Shown here piece by piece: positions 1-5,170 of a stretch of DNA of 6,042 nt. Made by a program: the position numbers and the translations under genes. Source of the DNA: an uncultured Bacilli bacterium (lineage in GTDB: Bacteria > Bacillota_I > Bacilli_A > RF39 > UBA660); the NCBI GenBank assembly GCA_949840855.1, contig CATKYP010000058.1:1-6042 (forward strand). Reading direction: 5' to 3'. Below the pieces are notes generated by a model, which worked only from the letters and a program-made list of their open reading frames with translations, ran no database searches and had not been told where the DNA came from. Position 1 is the stretch's first letter. The number at the start of each line of letters is the position of its first letter.

Positions 1-218
1 AAATGTTCTGCTTCATTAATATTTTTATATTCATCTAGAGTTACCATATCGTATATTTTATGATGCCTATAGGTTTTTATTTGATACTTTTTGCTATCTA
101 TTAATAAATAGTTATATTTGTAAAAAACCTTTTCTTTATAAGGAAAATCTGATATAATTTTTAACTCTCCTTTAATACCATGAGTTGATACAATTTTTCC
201 AATATATACTTTTTCCAT
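1..218 (-). CDS. rimM: Ribosome maturation factor RimM, N-terminal part (cut by window edge)
   Basis: RimM binds ribosomal protein S19 and assists late assembly of the 30S head and 16S rRNA processing in the cytoplasm. Only the first 72 residues are present; the gene continues beyond base 1. The start of the protein (MEKVYIGKIVSTHGIKGELK) matches the family signature of a GKI segment followed by HGIKGE-L, which opens the N-terminal beta-barrel domain. The later segment with LDEYKNINEAE fits the usual RimM stretch ending the barrel (residues about 61-71). The ATG at 218-216 is supported by a GAGGG Shine-Dalgarno site at 226-230, 7 bases upstream. The gene lies 60 bases downstream of an RNA methyltransferase on the same strand, with no good terminator between them, so co-transcription is likely. 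In many Bacillota rimM sits with rpsP, trmD and rplS; the usual downstream partners would lie outside this window. Confidence 0.
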   Translation of the reverse strand, partial: MEKVYIGKIVSTHGIKGELKIISDFPYKEKVFYKYNYLLIDSKKYQIKTYRHHKIYDMVTLDEYKNINEAEH

Positions 219-270
219 AATATTACCCTCATTATTTTATATTTTGATATCCTATTTTGTTTGTATGTAT

Positions 271-285
271 AAGCTATCTTAGCTT
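271..285 (-). other. Small hairpin across the methyltransferase stop codon
   Basis: A perfect 6-base inverted repeat (AAGCTA / TAGCTT) with a 3-base loop covers the TAA stop codon of the upstream methyltransferase gene. On the minus strand it is followed by ATACATAC rather than a run of T, so it should not terminate transcription by itself. It could act as an mRNA processing or stability element between the methyltransferase and rimM. The element is seen directly; any role is inference. Confidence 0.
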
Positions 286-1028
286 TCATATTTATCTCCT
301 AATTCATATAGAAGTATTGAAGTTGCTACTGCAACATTTAAACTTTCCACTTTATCATTCATTGGAATATATATGTTTTTATCGCATAATGGTTCTAATT
401 CCTTTCTTACACCATTTCCTTCGTTACCTATTATCAAGGCATACTTTTCTCTTTCAATTTTTGTTAAGTCTCTAGCATTTATTCCGTTTGTTACATCTGT
501 TTTATATATTTTTATATTTTTTTTATGTAATTCTTTAATTACTATTTTTAAATTTTTTCTTATGATATTTATATGAAAAAACATTCCTTGTGTTGCTCTT
601 ATAACTTTTGAATTATATAAATCTACACAGTCTTCTGATAATACAATTGTATCAATGTTAAAAGCTAACGCACTTCTAATAATTGTTCCTAAATTTCCAG
701 GATCTTGGATATTGTCAATTAATAATATTTTATTACCAAGTTTTAAATTATCTTCTTTCTTTTTACATAGAGCCATTATTTTGTGAGGTGACTCTAGTGT
801 TGATATTTTTTTAATAATATTAGTAGTTAAATATATAATGTTAGGTACGTCTATATCTATATTTGTTCCTACCTCTAATATTAATTCTTCAATGAGCCCT
901 GTTTTATATGCTTCTAGTACTAGATGTTCTCCTTCAATTAGAAACTCGCTATATTCGTCTCTATACTTTTTTTCTTTTAGTTTGAGATATTTTTTTATGC
1001 GTTTATTGTCTAAACTCGTTATTATCAT
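279..1028 (-). CDS. SpoU/TrmH-family RNA 2'-O-methyltransferase
   Basis: This is a SPOUT-class enzyme predicted to move a methyl group from S-adenosylmethionine to a ribose 2'-OH in rRNA or tRNA. The 249-residue length is normal for the two-domain form. Residues about 1-95 form the L30e-like substrate-binding domain (the stretch around FLIEGEHLVLEA is typical). The three SpoU motifs are all present: motif 1 at about 106-126 (NIQDPGNLGTIIRSA, with catalytic Arg118 and Asn112), motif 2 at 197-207 (ALIIGNEGNGV, Glu203) and motif 3 at 219-242 (IPM...ESLNVAVA, Ser229, Asn231), which build the trefoil-knot SAM site. The NSKVIRATQG segment (139-148) is also conserved. The start ATG at 1028 has GAGGG at 1035-1039 with 6 bases spacing. 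It is probably transcribed from the extended -10 at 1046-1054, giving a leader of only about a dozen bases, and probably continues into rimM. The exact target (23S position or tRNA) cannot be told from sequence, so no gene symbol is given. Confidence 0.
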   Translation of the reverse strand: MIITSLDNKRIKKYLKLKEKKYRDEYSEFLIEGEHLVLEAYKTGLIEELILEVGTNIDIDVPNIIYLTTNIIKKISTLESPHKIMALCKKKEDNLKLGNKILLIDNIQDPGNLGTIIRSALAFNIDTIVLSEDCVDLYNSKVIRATQGMFFHINIIRKNLKIVIKELHKKNIKIYKTDVTNGINARDLTKIEREKYALIIGNEGNGVRKELEPLCDKNIYIPMNDKVESLNVAVATSILLYELGDKYES

Positions 1029-1045
1029 ATTAATCCCTCGTTAAA

Positions 1046-1054
1046 AGTATATCA
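1046..1054 (-). promoter_or_regulatory. Extended -10 for the RNA methyltransferase gene
   Basis: On the minus strand the sequence TGATATACT fits the extended -10 pattern TGnTATAAT with one mismatch. The region where a -35 would lie, about 1069-1074, reads TACCAT on that strand, which is poor, so recognition would depend on the TG extension. Transcription would start near 1039, right at the GAGGG ribosome binding site, leaving a very short leader. Confidence 0.
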
Positions 1055-1069
1055 TAAAATTTAGGTTTA

Positions 1070-1078
1070 TGGTATACT
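1070..1078 (+). promoter_or_regulatory. Extended -10 for the 55-residue plus-strand gene
   Basis: TGGTATACT on the plus strand is an extended -10 and the mirror image of the minus-strand element 16 bases away. No good -35 is seen at about 1050-1055 (TATCAT). Transcription would begin near 1085, just before the GAGGTG ribosome binding site. The positions a -35 contact would use overlap the opposing -10, so the two promoters probably compete. Confidence 0.
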
Positions 1079-1095
1079 TTGTGATGAGGTGCATT

Positions 1096-1263
1096 ATGGA
1101 AAAAAGAAAAGTTAAAATTGATAATACTATCGATATAACAAAAGAGGATGAAGAAAAAGATACATATACTTTTGTAATACCTAATAGTTCGATCGATGAT
1201 TTAAACATATCTGTAAAAAGAGAAGAGAAAAAAAGTAAAAAACAAGATAAGAAAAAAGCTTAG
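1096..1263 (+). CDS. Small highly charged protein of unknown function (55 aa)
   Basis: I do not recognise this protein. It has 55 residues: a basic start (MEKRKVKID), an acidic segment (KEDEEKD, about 16-22), a short hydrophobic patch that could form a strand (TYTFVIPN, 23-30) and a lysine-rich tail (about 41-54). There is no signal peptide or membrane segment, so it is probably cytosolic; the basic tail would allow nucleic-acid or ribosome binding, which is inference only. The ATG at 1096 is chosen because GAGGTG lies at 1086-1091. An in-frame ATG at 1069 overlaps the -10 box and would not be in the transcript. With its own extended -10 and a terminator overlapping its stop codon, it forms a complete single-gene unit. 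It is the only convincing plus-strand gene here, divergent from the methyltransferase and convergent with the hydrolase fusion. Confidence 0.
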   Translation: MEKRKVKIDNTIDITKEDEEKDTYTFVIPNSSIDDLNISVKREEKKSKKQDKKKA

Positions 1264-1278
1264 GAATCTAGGCTTTTT
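1253..1278. terminator. Bidirectional intrinsic terminator between convergent genes
   Basis: An 11-pair stem (AAAAAGCTTAG with CTAGGCTTTTT, one T-G wobble) closes a GAAT loop. It is flanked by T runs on both strands, so it can end the 55-residue gene on the plus strand and the TfoX-hydrolase gene on the minus strand. The loop-proximal part of the left arm contains the TAG stop codon (1261-1263) of the plus-strand gene. Confidence 0.
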
Positions 1279-1281
1279 AAT

Positions 1282-2139
1282 TTAAATATAATTTAATAAT
1301 TCAGGAAATTCATTATATCCGCTTTCAGAATTTAGGTGGAGACCATCTTCTATTATAACTTGCTTTGCTGATAGCCTTTCTGCAAAGTCTTTTTCAGCTT
1401 CATAATTTACATACGGGTCGTTTTTAGAATAAATGCAAACTATTTCATCCACATATTTTTTTGTGTCCTCTAAATTATTAAAATACATTGTTTTATTTAC
1501 AGTATCATATTCATTATTTATACCAAAATAATTATTAAATCCACAAACTAGTACTAATTTTTTTACTTTTATTTTATAATCTGTTAAAAAGTGGCATATA
1601 AATACAGGGGCAATGGAATGAGCATATATAGTTGTATTTTCTCCTATCAAGTTAGCATCTAGATATGTCTTTAATAAGCTGGCCCAATTTAGATAATTTT
1701 GATAATTTGTTCCTGTTGGAAAATCTGGAGTATATACTTCATATTGATTTATTTCTAGTTCTTTTCTTAAATATGGAATCCAATTAACTGAAGGATTTCC
1801 AAAACTGCCATGTAGGATAAAGTAATTATTTTGCTTTTTCTTTTCCTTTTTAGGTAATGATTTACAAGTATCTATAACTATACTTTTAATTTGCTCTTTA
1901 TTATCTATATCATCTATTATATACATTGGTTTAGCATTTTTATATGGTATCTGTTCCCTGAGATTATATTTCTTATTAGTTTCTACTATTTTAATGAGTA
2001 ATCTTTCATCATATATACCTCCAAATAATATATCATTATAGTATAATAGGTATTCTCCCATCATTGGTCTACATTTTATGTTTTCTAATAAATTAAGTTG
2101 TTCTAATATAAAATCTCTATAATCTTTTGTGGTTGCCAT
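1282..2139 (-). CDS. TfoX N-terminal domain fused to RBBP9/YdeN-like serine hydrolase
   Basis: This 285-residue protein has two domains. Residues about 1-95 match the TfoX N-terminal family (MATTKDYRDFILEQL, then CRPMMGEYLLYYND and LFGGIYDERLLIK, ending near YKNAKPMYIIDD). That family is named from the competence regulator TfoX/Sxy, but the domain alone has no established enzymatic role. A lysine-rich linker (about 97-103) leads to an alpha/beta hydrolase of the RBBP9/YdeN type: HGSFG at 110-114, the NWIPYLRKEL segment (119-128), a PDFPTG strand end (138-143), and a likely catalytic triad of Ser175, Asp241 (YSKNDPYVNY) and His268 (EDGLHLN). The nucleophile motif reads AHSIA rather than the usual G-x-S-x-G. 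There is no signal peptide, so it is cytosolic. The ATG at 2139 has AAGGAGAG at 2146-2153. The gene ends at the shared terminator. Substrate is unknown; family membership is fairly sure, function is not. Confidence 0.
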   Translation of the reverse strand: MATTKDYRDFILEQLNLLENIKCRPMMGEYLLYYNDILFGGIYDERLLIKIVETNKKYNLREQIPYKNAKPMYIIDDIDNKEQIKSIVIDTCKSLPKKEKKKQNNYFILHGSFGNPSVNWIPYLRKELEINQYEVYTPDFPTGTNYQNYLNWASLLKTYLDANLIGENTTIYAHSIAPVFICHFLTDYKIKVKKLVLVCGFNNYFGINNEYDTVNKTMYFNNLEDTKKYVDEIVCIYSKNDPYVNYEAEKDFAERLSAKQVIIEDGLHLNSESGYNEFPELLNYI

Positions 2140-2175
2140 AAACTTCTCTCCTTTTATTTTTTCTTAATTAAACTT

Positions 2176-2204
2176 ATTATAATGTATATTATATTTCGTA
2201 CTAA
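2176..2204 (-). promoter_or_regulatory. Possible promoter of the TfoX-hydrolase gene
   Basis: A perfect TATAAT lies on the minus strand at 2181-2176, about 37 bases before the start codon. The sequence 17 bases further upstream is TTAGTA, a weak -35. The region is almost pure A/T and has a second TATAAT at 2193-2188, so the exact start is uncertain. Confidence 0.
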
Positions 2205-2210
2205 TATAAT
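2188..2210. repeat. AT-only inverted repeat upstream of the TfoX-hydrolase gene
   Basis: ATTATATT (2188-2195) and AATATAAT (2203-2210) are perfect reverse complements around a 7-base spacer TCGTACT. It lies between the metallopeptidase stop and the promoter region of the next gene. It lacks G-C pairs and a T run, so it is a poor terminator. It could be an operator or chance symmetry in AT-rich DNA. Confidence 0.
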
Positions 2211-2219
2211 TTATTATAA

Positions 2220-2858
2220 TTAAAAATCTCTCATTTCATGTCTTATTTTTTTATAGTCTGGACAATTTTCTTCTACTAAACTCCAAAATTTATTAGAGTG
2301 ATTGGGATGAATTAGATGAGATAATTCGTGTATTATTACATAATCTAAATATTTTGTTTCTCTTTTTATAAGTTCAAGATTGAGGGTTACTGTTTTTGTT
2401 TTGGTATTACAAACTCCCCAACGTGTAGTCATTTTTCTTATTCTTAAATCAGGGTATGGTATTTTCTTTGAAAATTTATTATATATACAATCTAAATGTT
2501 CTTTAAAAATTACTTTTGCCTGTTTTTTATACCATTTATTTATATCTAGCTCTTTATTTAGAAAAACTTTGCCATTTCCAAGAGATATATCGCAATATTC
2601 TGTATAGATTATATCATATCTTTCGCCTAAGTAATTAAAATCACTGTTGTTTTCAATCTTTTTATACTCTTTTTCTATCATTTTCACAATTGACTTATAA
2701 TTGTTTTCTAATAACTTTTCTATATATTTATTAGTTGTCAGTATGTTAGTTGTAACATATATTTTTAAATCTTGCTTTACTCTAATATAGGTATTCTTGT
2801 TTTTTATTTTTTTTTCAACAACTACATCATAATCAGTATCATTTATTCTAAGTTTCAT
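2220..2858 (-). CDS. YgjP-like (DUF45, M48-type) zinc metallopeptidase
   Basis: The product is a 212-residue cytosolic protein of the YgjP/DUF45 family, distantly related to SprT and M48 zinc peptidases. The zinc site is HELSH at 177-181 (His177, His181 as ligands, Glu178 as catalytic base), with a third His187 in the PNHSNKFW segment. The family's RWG-C motif is at 146-150 (RWGVC). The N-terminal half is a strand-rich region followed by a lysine-rich helix (about 43-70) and a loop at 75-80 (NYLGER) typical of the family. No signal peptide or membrane helix is seen. The ATG at 2858 is chosen over an in-frame TTG at 2888 because a GGTGG site lies 4 bases upstream at 2863-2867, and MKLRINDTDYDV is a natural start. 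Physiological substrate is unknown. It is followed by an 80-base AT-rich gap before the hydrolase fusion. Confidence 0.
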   Translation of the reverse strand: MKLRINDTDYDVVVEKKIKNKNTYIRVKQDLKIYVTTNILTTNKYIEKLLENNYKSIVKMIEKEYKKIENNSDFNYLGERYDIIYTEYCDISLGNGKVFLNKELDINKWYKKQAKVIFKEHLDCIYNKFSKKIPYPDLRIRKMTTRWGVCNTKTKTVTLNLELIKRETKYLDYVIIHELSHLIHPNHSNKFWSLVEENCPDYKKIRHEMRDF

Positions 2859-2928
2859 ATTACCACCAAAATTATTATAATAGAACAAAAGAAAAATTTC
2901 TATACCATTAGAATATTATTTTCGTGCT

Positions 2929-2958
2929 ATTATATAAAAATAGATAAAGACTTCGCAA
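2929..2958 (-). promoter_or_regulatory. Possible promoter of the metallopeptidase gene, overlapping a terminator
   Basis: On the minus strand TTGCGA (2958-2953) and TATAAT (2934-2929) are 18 bases apart, a plausible sigma-A promoter starting near 2922 and giving a leader of about 64 bases. The -35 lies in the loop of the upstream terminator hairpin and the -10 is just past its T run. An alternative extended -10 (TGGTATAGA) is at 2907-2899. Confidence 0.
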
Positions 2959-2973
2959 TCTTTATCTATTTTT
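2936..2973. terminator. Strong intrinsic terminator, 15-pair perfect stem
   Basis: A perfect 15-pair stem (AAAAATAGATAAAGA on one side) closes an 8-base loop. On the minus strand the stem ends in TATTTTTAT. It should end transcripts of the short unit starting near 3178 and any read-through from the lemA-DUF2207 operon. The A/T symmetry would also let it work on the plus strand, but no plus-strand gene needs it. Confidence 0.
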
Positions 2974-3025
2974 TACTTACATTTGTATATTTTCTTATAA
3001 TTTCTTTTTCGTTACTTTATCATCT

Positions 3026-3184
3026 TTATAAAAAATACCTACAAAATTCCCTTAATCTTTTGTGCTTTTGGTCTGTCATAAACATTTTATGCCAATCAAA
3101 ATTATATTCTTTTCCTACTGCTTCACGTTTTTTTCTAAATAGCTCCTGTTTTTCTTTTATTTCTCCCTTCGAAAATATGTTCAT
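3026..3184 (-). CDS. Possible small protein of 52 aa, unrecognised
   Basis: An open frame from ATG at 3184 encodes 52 residues. It has a charged helical stretch (KGEIKEKQELFRKKREAVGK, 6-25), then NFDWHKMF (28-35) and KHKRLREFCRYFL (40-52). The mix of charged residues with Trp, His and aromatic residues looks protein-like, and the gap would otherwise be empty. It has no signal peptide or membrane segment. Doubts are real: no ribosome binding site precedes the ATG, and the -10 box of a strong promoter directly abuts it, so that promoter's transcript would start about six bases inside the frame. Translation could come from operon mRNA reading through from the DUF2207 gene, which ends 29 bases upstream, or the unit may be a non-coding RNA. 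I do not recognise a family. Confidence 0.
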   Translation of the reverse strand: MNIFSKGEIKEKQELFRKKREAVGKEYNFDWHKMFMTDQKHKRLREFCRYFL

Positions 3185-3213
3185 ATTATAGCACTTTTTT
3201 ATAATTATATCAA
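3185..3213 (-). promoter_or_regulatory. Near-consensus sigma-A promoter after the DUF2207 gene
   Basis: On the minus strand TTGATA (3213-3208) and TATAAT (3190-3185) are separated by exactly 17 bases, and the -10 carries a TG extension (TGCTATAAT). This is the best promoter in the window. It begins on the base immediately after the DUF2207 stop codon. The predicted start is near 3178, and the next strong terminator is at 2936-2973, defining a transcript of about 240 bases. Confidence 0.
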
Positions 3214-5127
3214 TTAGAAGTGGCCTCCTCCGCCTCCTCCGCCGAATGAGCCTCCACCGAAGCTTGCACCTCCTCCTCCACCAGATGATGATGAGTATGA
3301 TGATGAAGCGATAGATGAACGTGATGATGCAACGACTCCTGCTACAGAGTTATTAATGCTTGATGTTATGCTGCTCATTATAAATATATTATCAGTAAAA
3401 CTATCTAACATATAGTAAGAAGCTAAACTAGTATCAGCACTAATATCATTTATTCTTATCTTCATAGTTTTTTCTAACTCTTTAGCACAACCTAATACTG
3501 TAGCATATACTAAATATTTACCCCAAAGTTTTAATTCTGGTAATTCTTTGATATCCATAGCTCCAAAATCTATCATAAACTTTTTTAAGGCTAACCATTT
3601 TTTTGTATGTAAAGTTCCTTTTTCTGTTTTAAATTTTGTAAGTAAACTAATTTGAATAACTAGTCCACCAATAATAATAGGAAAATAGCCAGGAATAAAG
3701 CCTGTTTCTAATGATATATTAAGTAGCACTATAATTACTCCAATTAAAGATATCAATATTAATACTATTTTTATAGGAGGAGCTTTCTTATAAAACTGCT
3801 CGTTTTTAGCGGTTAATTCAGAGATAGTTTTCCATTTATTATATTCTTTCATAAACTTTTGGGCTTTAGTGGTATTTTTTCCATATGTTTTTATTTGCTT
3901 TAAAGTTACTTTTTCTCCATCACCAATTATATCTATTAGTAAATCTAAAAGTGTTTTTTCTTCTTTTGTTAGAAGAGAGAGTTTATCTTCTTTCTTTATT
4001 AAGGTATAATTATCTTTTTCTTTTTCTATTTTATTTACTTGTAAAGCATTCTTTTCTATTATCATAAGAATTGAGGCTGACATAGCTTTTTCATCTATAT
4101 GTGCTTTTAATAAATATTCTAATATTTCAGGACCATAATCTGCTGGAAACTCTCTTAAATATTCAGCATCAAAGTCTACTTTACCATTCTTTCTTTTCTC
4201 TTTGCAAAAGATAATTAAAGTTATAATCATTATAATATACCAAATTACAGTAATTACTTTTACTATATTATTTTGAGATTTTATTCTTTTTCTTTCTGCA
4301 TTTGCAATATCAGCTGCTTTTTTCTCTACTGCTAGAATATGATCTTTTCCATTAACTCTGCTTAATTTGCTAGCATATGGAACAAGAGTTTTATCAAACA
4401 TAACTCTTGTTGATACAGCATTTCTAGCTCCTAAAAAGTTATAAGTAATTTTGGCATATTTATTATCAATGTTTTTTATTTCTCCATTTAAAGGGCCTCT
4501 AAGCCATACTTTCATAGAACTATCTTCACAAGGCAAATTTATGTGTACTTCCATATTGTCAATATTATCAACATATTCTGTACCTAAAATGTTCCAAGCT
4601 AGTTCTGCTACATCATTATGTACAACAACAGCATCTTCTACAATGTATTCCATATAAAAAGAAGTATCTGTACTTGAAGGGTTAAATATTTTTAAATCCA
4701 CTCCATTTTCTTGTTCAAACATTATATATAATCCGCTGGATCCTACTTCTGCATTGATTGTTCTTATATATTTATTACTTCTAAGACTGGTATCAAAAAT
4801 ACTATTAAAGGTTATATTGCTTCGACCTTTCACATCATATAAAGCAAGTCCTGTTAAACTACTTCCATTATAAATATCACTTCCTTCGAAGTCATTTTCT
4901 TCGCCTGTAAAATTTCTTATATTTGTATTTTTAAACTCTATATTTCTATATCTACCATTATATTTACCCTTTAGTGTTGCTAACTCTTGGATTTTTATGT
5001 CTCCATTTTCTAGAATATCGATATTTATGAATAAATTTTTTGTTTCTCCATCTTCTGCTAATACATTAATAGGAAATAAAAATAATGTAATTAAAAAGTA
5101 TATAATTATTAATTTTTGATATTTCAT
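3214..5127 (-). CDS. DUF2207-family membrane protein with Gly-rich tail
   Basis: A 637-residue DUF2207 protein. It starts with a signal peptide (hydrophobic 6-20, likely cleaved after VLA at 24), followed by an extracellular strand-rich DUF2207 domain (about 25-285). A membrane helix spans about 288-308, then comes a cytosolic part (309-450), a pair of membrane helices (about 452-470 and 478-497) and a C-terminal cytosolic region. The ELKLWGKYLVYATVLGCAKELEK segment (531-553) is split here as ELKLWGKYLVYATVLG and CAKELEK and is characteristic of the family. The end is low-complexity: Ser-rich (about 585-615), then Gly-rich, finishing GGGGGGGHF, as is usual for the family. The start ATG at 5127 has AAGGAG at 5134-5139. 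It follows lemA by 41 bases; LemA and DUF2207 proteins are common neighbours and probably act together at the membrane, though their biochemical role is not established. The Gly codons make a local G+C-rich patch near 3220-3290. Confidence 0.
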   Translation of the reverse strand: MKYQKLIIIYFLITLFLFPINVLAEDGETKNLFINIDILENGDIKIQELATLKGKYNGRYRNIEFKNTNIRNFTGEENDFEGSDIYNGSSLTGLALYDVKGRSNITFNSIFDTSLRSNKYIRTINAEVGSSGLYIMFEQENGVDLKIFNPSSTDTSFYMEYIVEDAVVVHNDVAELAWNILGTEYVDNIDNMEVHINLPCEDSSMKVWLRGPLNGEIKNIDNKYAKITYNFLGARNAVSTRVMFDKTLVPYASKLSRVNGKDHILAVEKKAADIANAERKRIKSQNNIVKVITVIWYIIMIITLIIFCKEKRKNGKVDFDAEYLREFPADYGPEILEYLLKAHIDEKAMSASILMIIEKNALQVNKIEKEKDNYTLIKKEDKLSLLTKEEKTLLDLLIDIIGDGEKVTLKQIKTYGKNTTKAQKFMKEYNKWKTISELTAKNEQFYKKAPPIKIVLILISLIGVIIVLLNISLETGFIPGYFPIIIGGLVIQISLLTKFKTEKGTLHTKKWLALKKFMIDFGAMDIKELPELKLWGKYLVYATVLGCAKELEKTMKIRINDISADTSLASYYMLDSFTDNIFIMSSITSSINNSVAGVVASSRSSIASSSYSSSSGGGGGASFGGGSFGGGGGGGHF

Positions 5128-5144
5128 ATATTACTCCTTACTTT

Positions 5145-5170
5145 AAAAAAACTTGCAATTAATGCAAGCT
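5145..5170 (-). terminator. Terminator-like hairpin between lemA and the DUF2207 gene (possible attenuator)
   Basis: On the minus strand CTTGCA (5168-5163) and TGCAAG (5157-5152) form a perfect 6-pair stem around a 5-base loop, extendable by a G-T and an A-T pair, followed directly by seven T (5151-5145). It overlaps the lemA TAG stop codon. Its place inside a two-gene operon suggests partial termination that lowers DUF2207 relative to LemA. Confidence 0.

Larger units (their letters stand above)
1044..1080. repeat. 15-base inverted repeat carrying two divergent -10 elements
   Basis: The left arm AAAGTATATCATAAA (1044-1058) and the right arm TTTATGGTATACTTT (1066-1080) are reverse complements at 14 of 15 positions, separated by 7 bases. 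Each arm contains an extended -10 element pointing outward, one towards the methyltransferase and one towards the 55-residue gene. The symmetry makes this a bidirectional promoter and a possible operator for a dimeric regulator. The symmetry is seen directly; function is inference. Confidence 0.

Noticed and set aside
1069..1095. Upstream ATG adding nine residues to the 55-residue protein
   Set aside because: That ATG overlaps the -10 element, so it would not be in the transcript, and the ATG at 1096 has its own ribosome binding site.
2859..2888. Longer metallopeptidase start at a TTG, adding 10 residues
   Set aside because: The ATG at 2858 has a GGTGG site just upstream and gives a natural start; the extension crosses AT-rich promoter-like DNA.
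2936..3178. Riboswitch or T-box leader controlling the metallopeptidase gene
   Set aside because: A promoter-to-terminator leader shape is present, but I see no T-box sequence or known riboswitch core; a covariance search would be needed to revive the idea.
2772..3191. 139-codon open frame on the plus strand across the gap between the metallopeptidase and DUF2207 genes
   Set aside because: It overlaps the start of the metallopeptidase gene, contains the 15-pair terminator and is a Phe/Ile/Tyr/Leu-rich reverse image of Lys/Glu-rich minus-strand coding; no supporting start signals were found.
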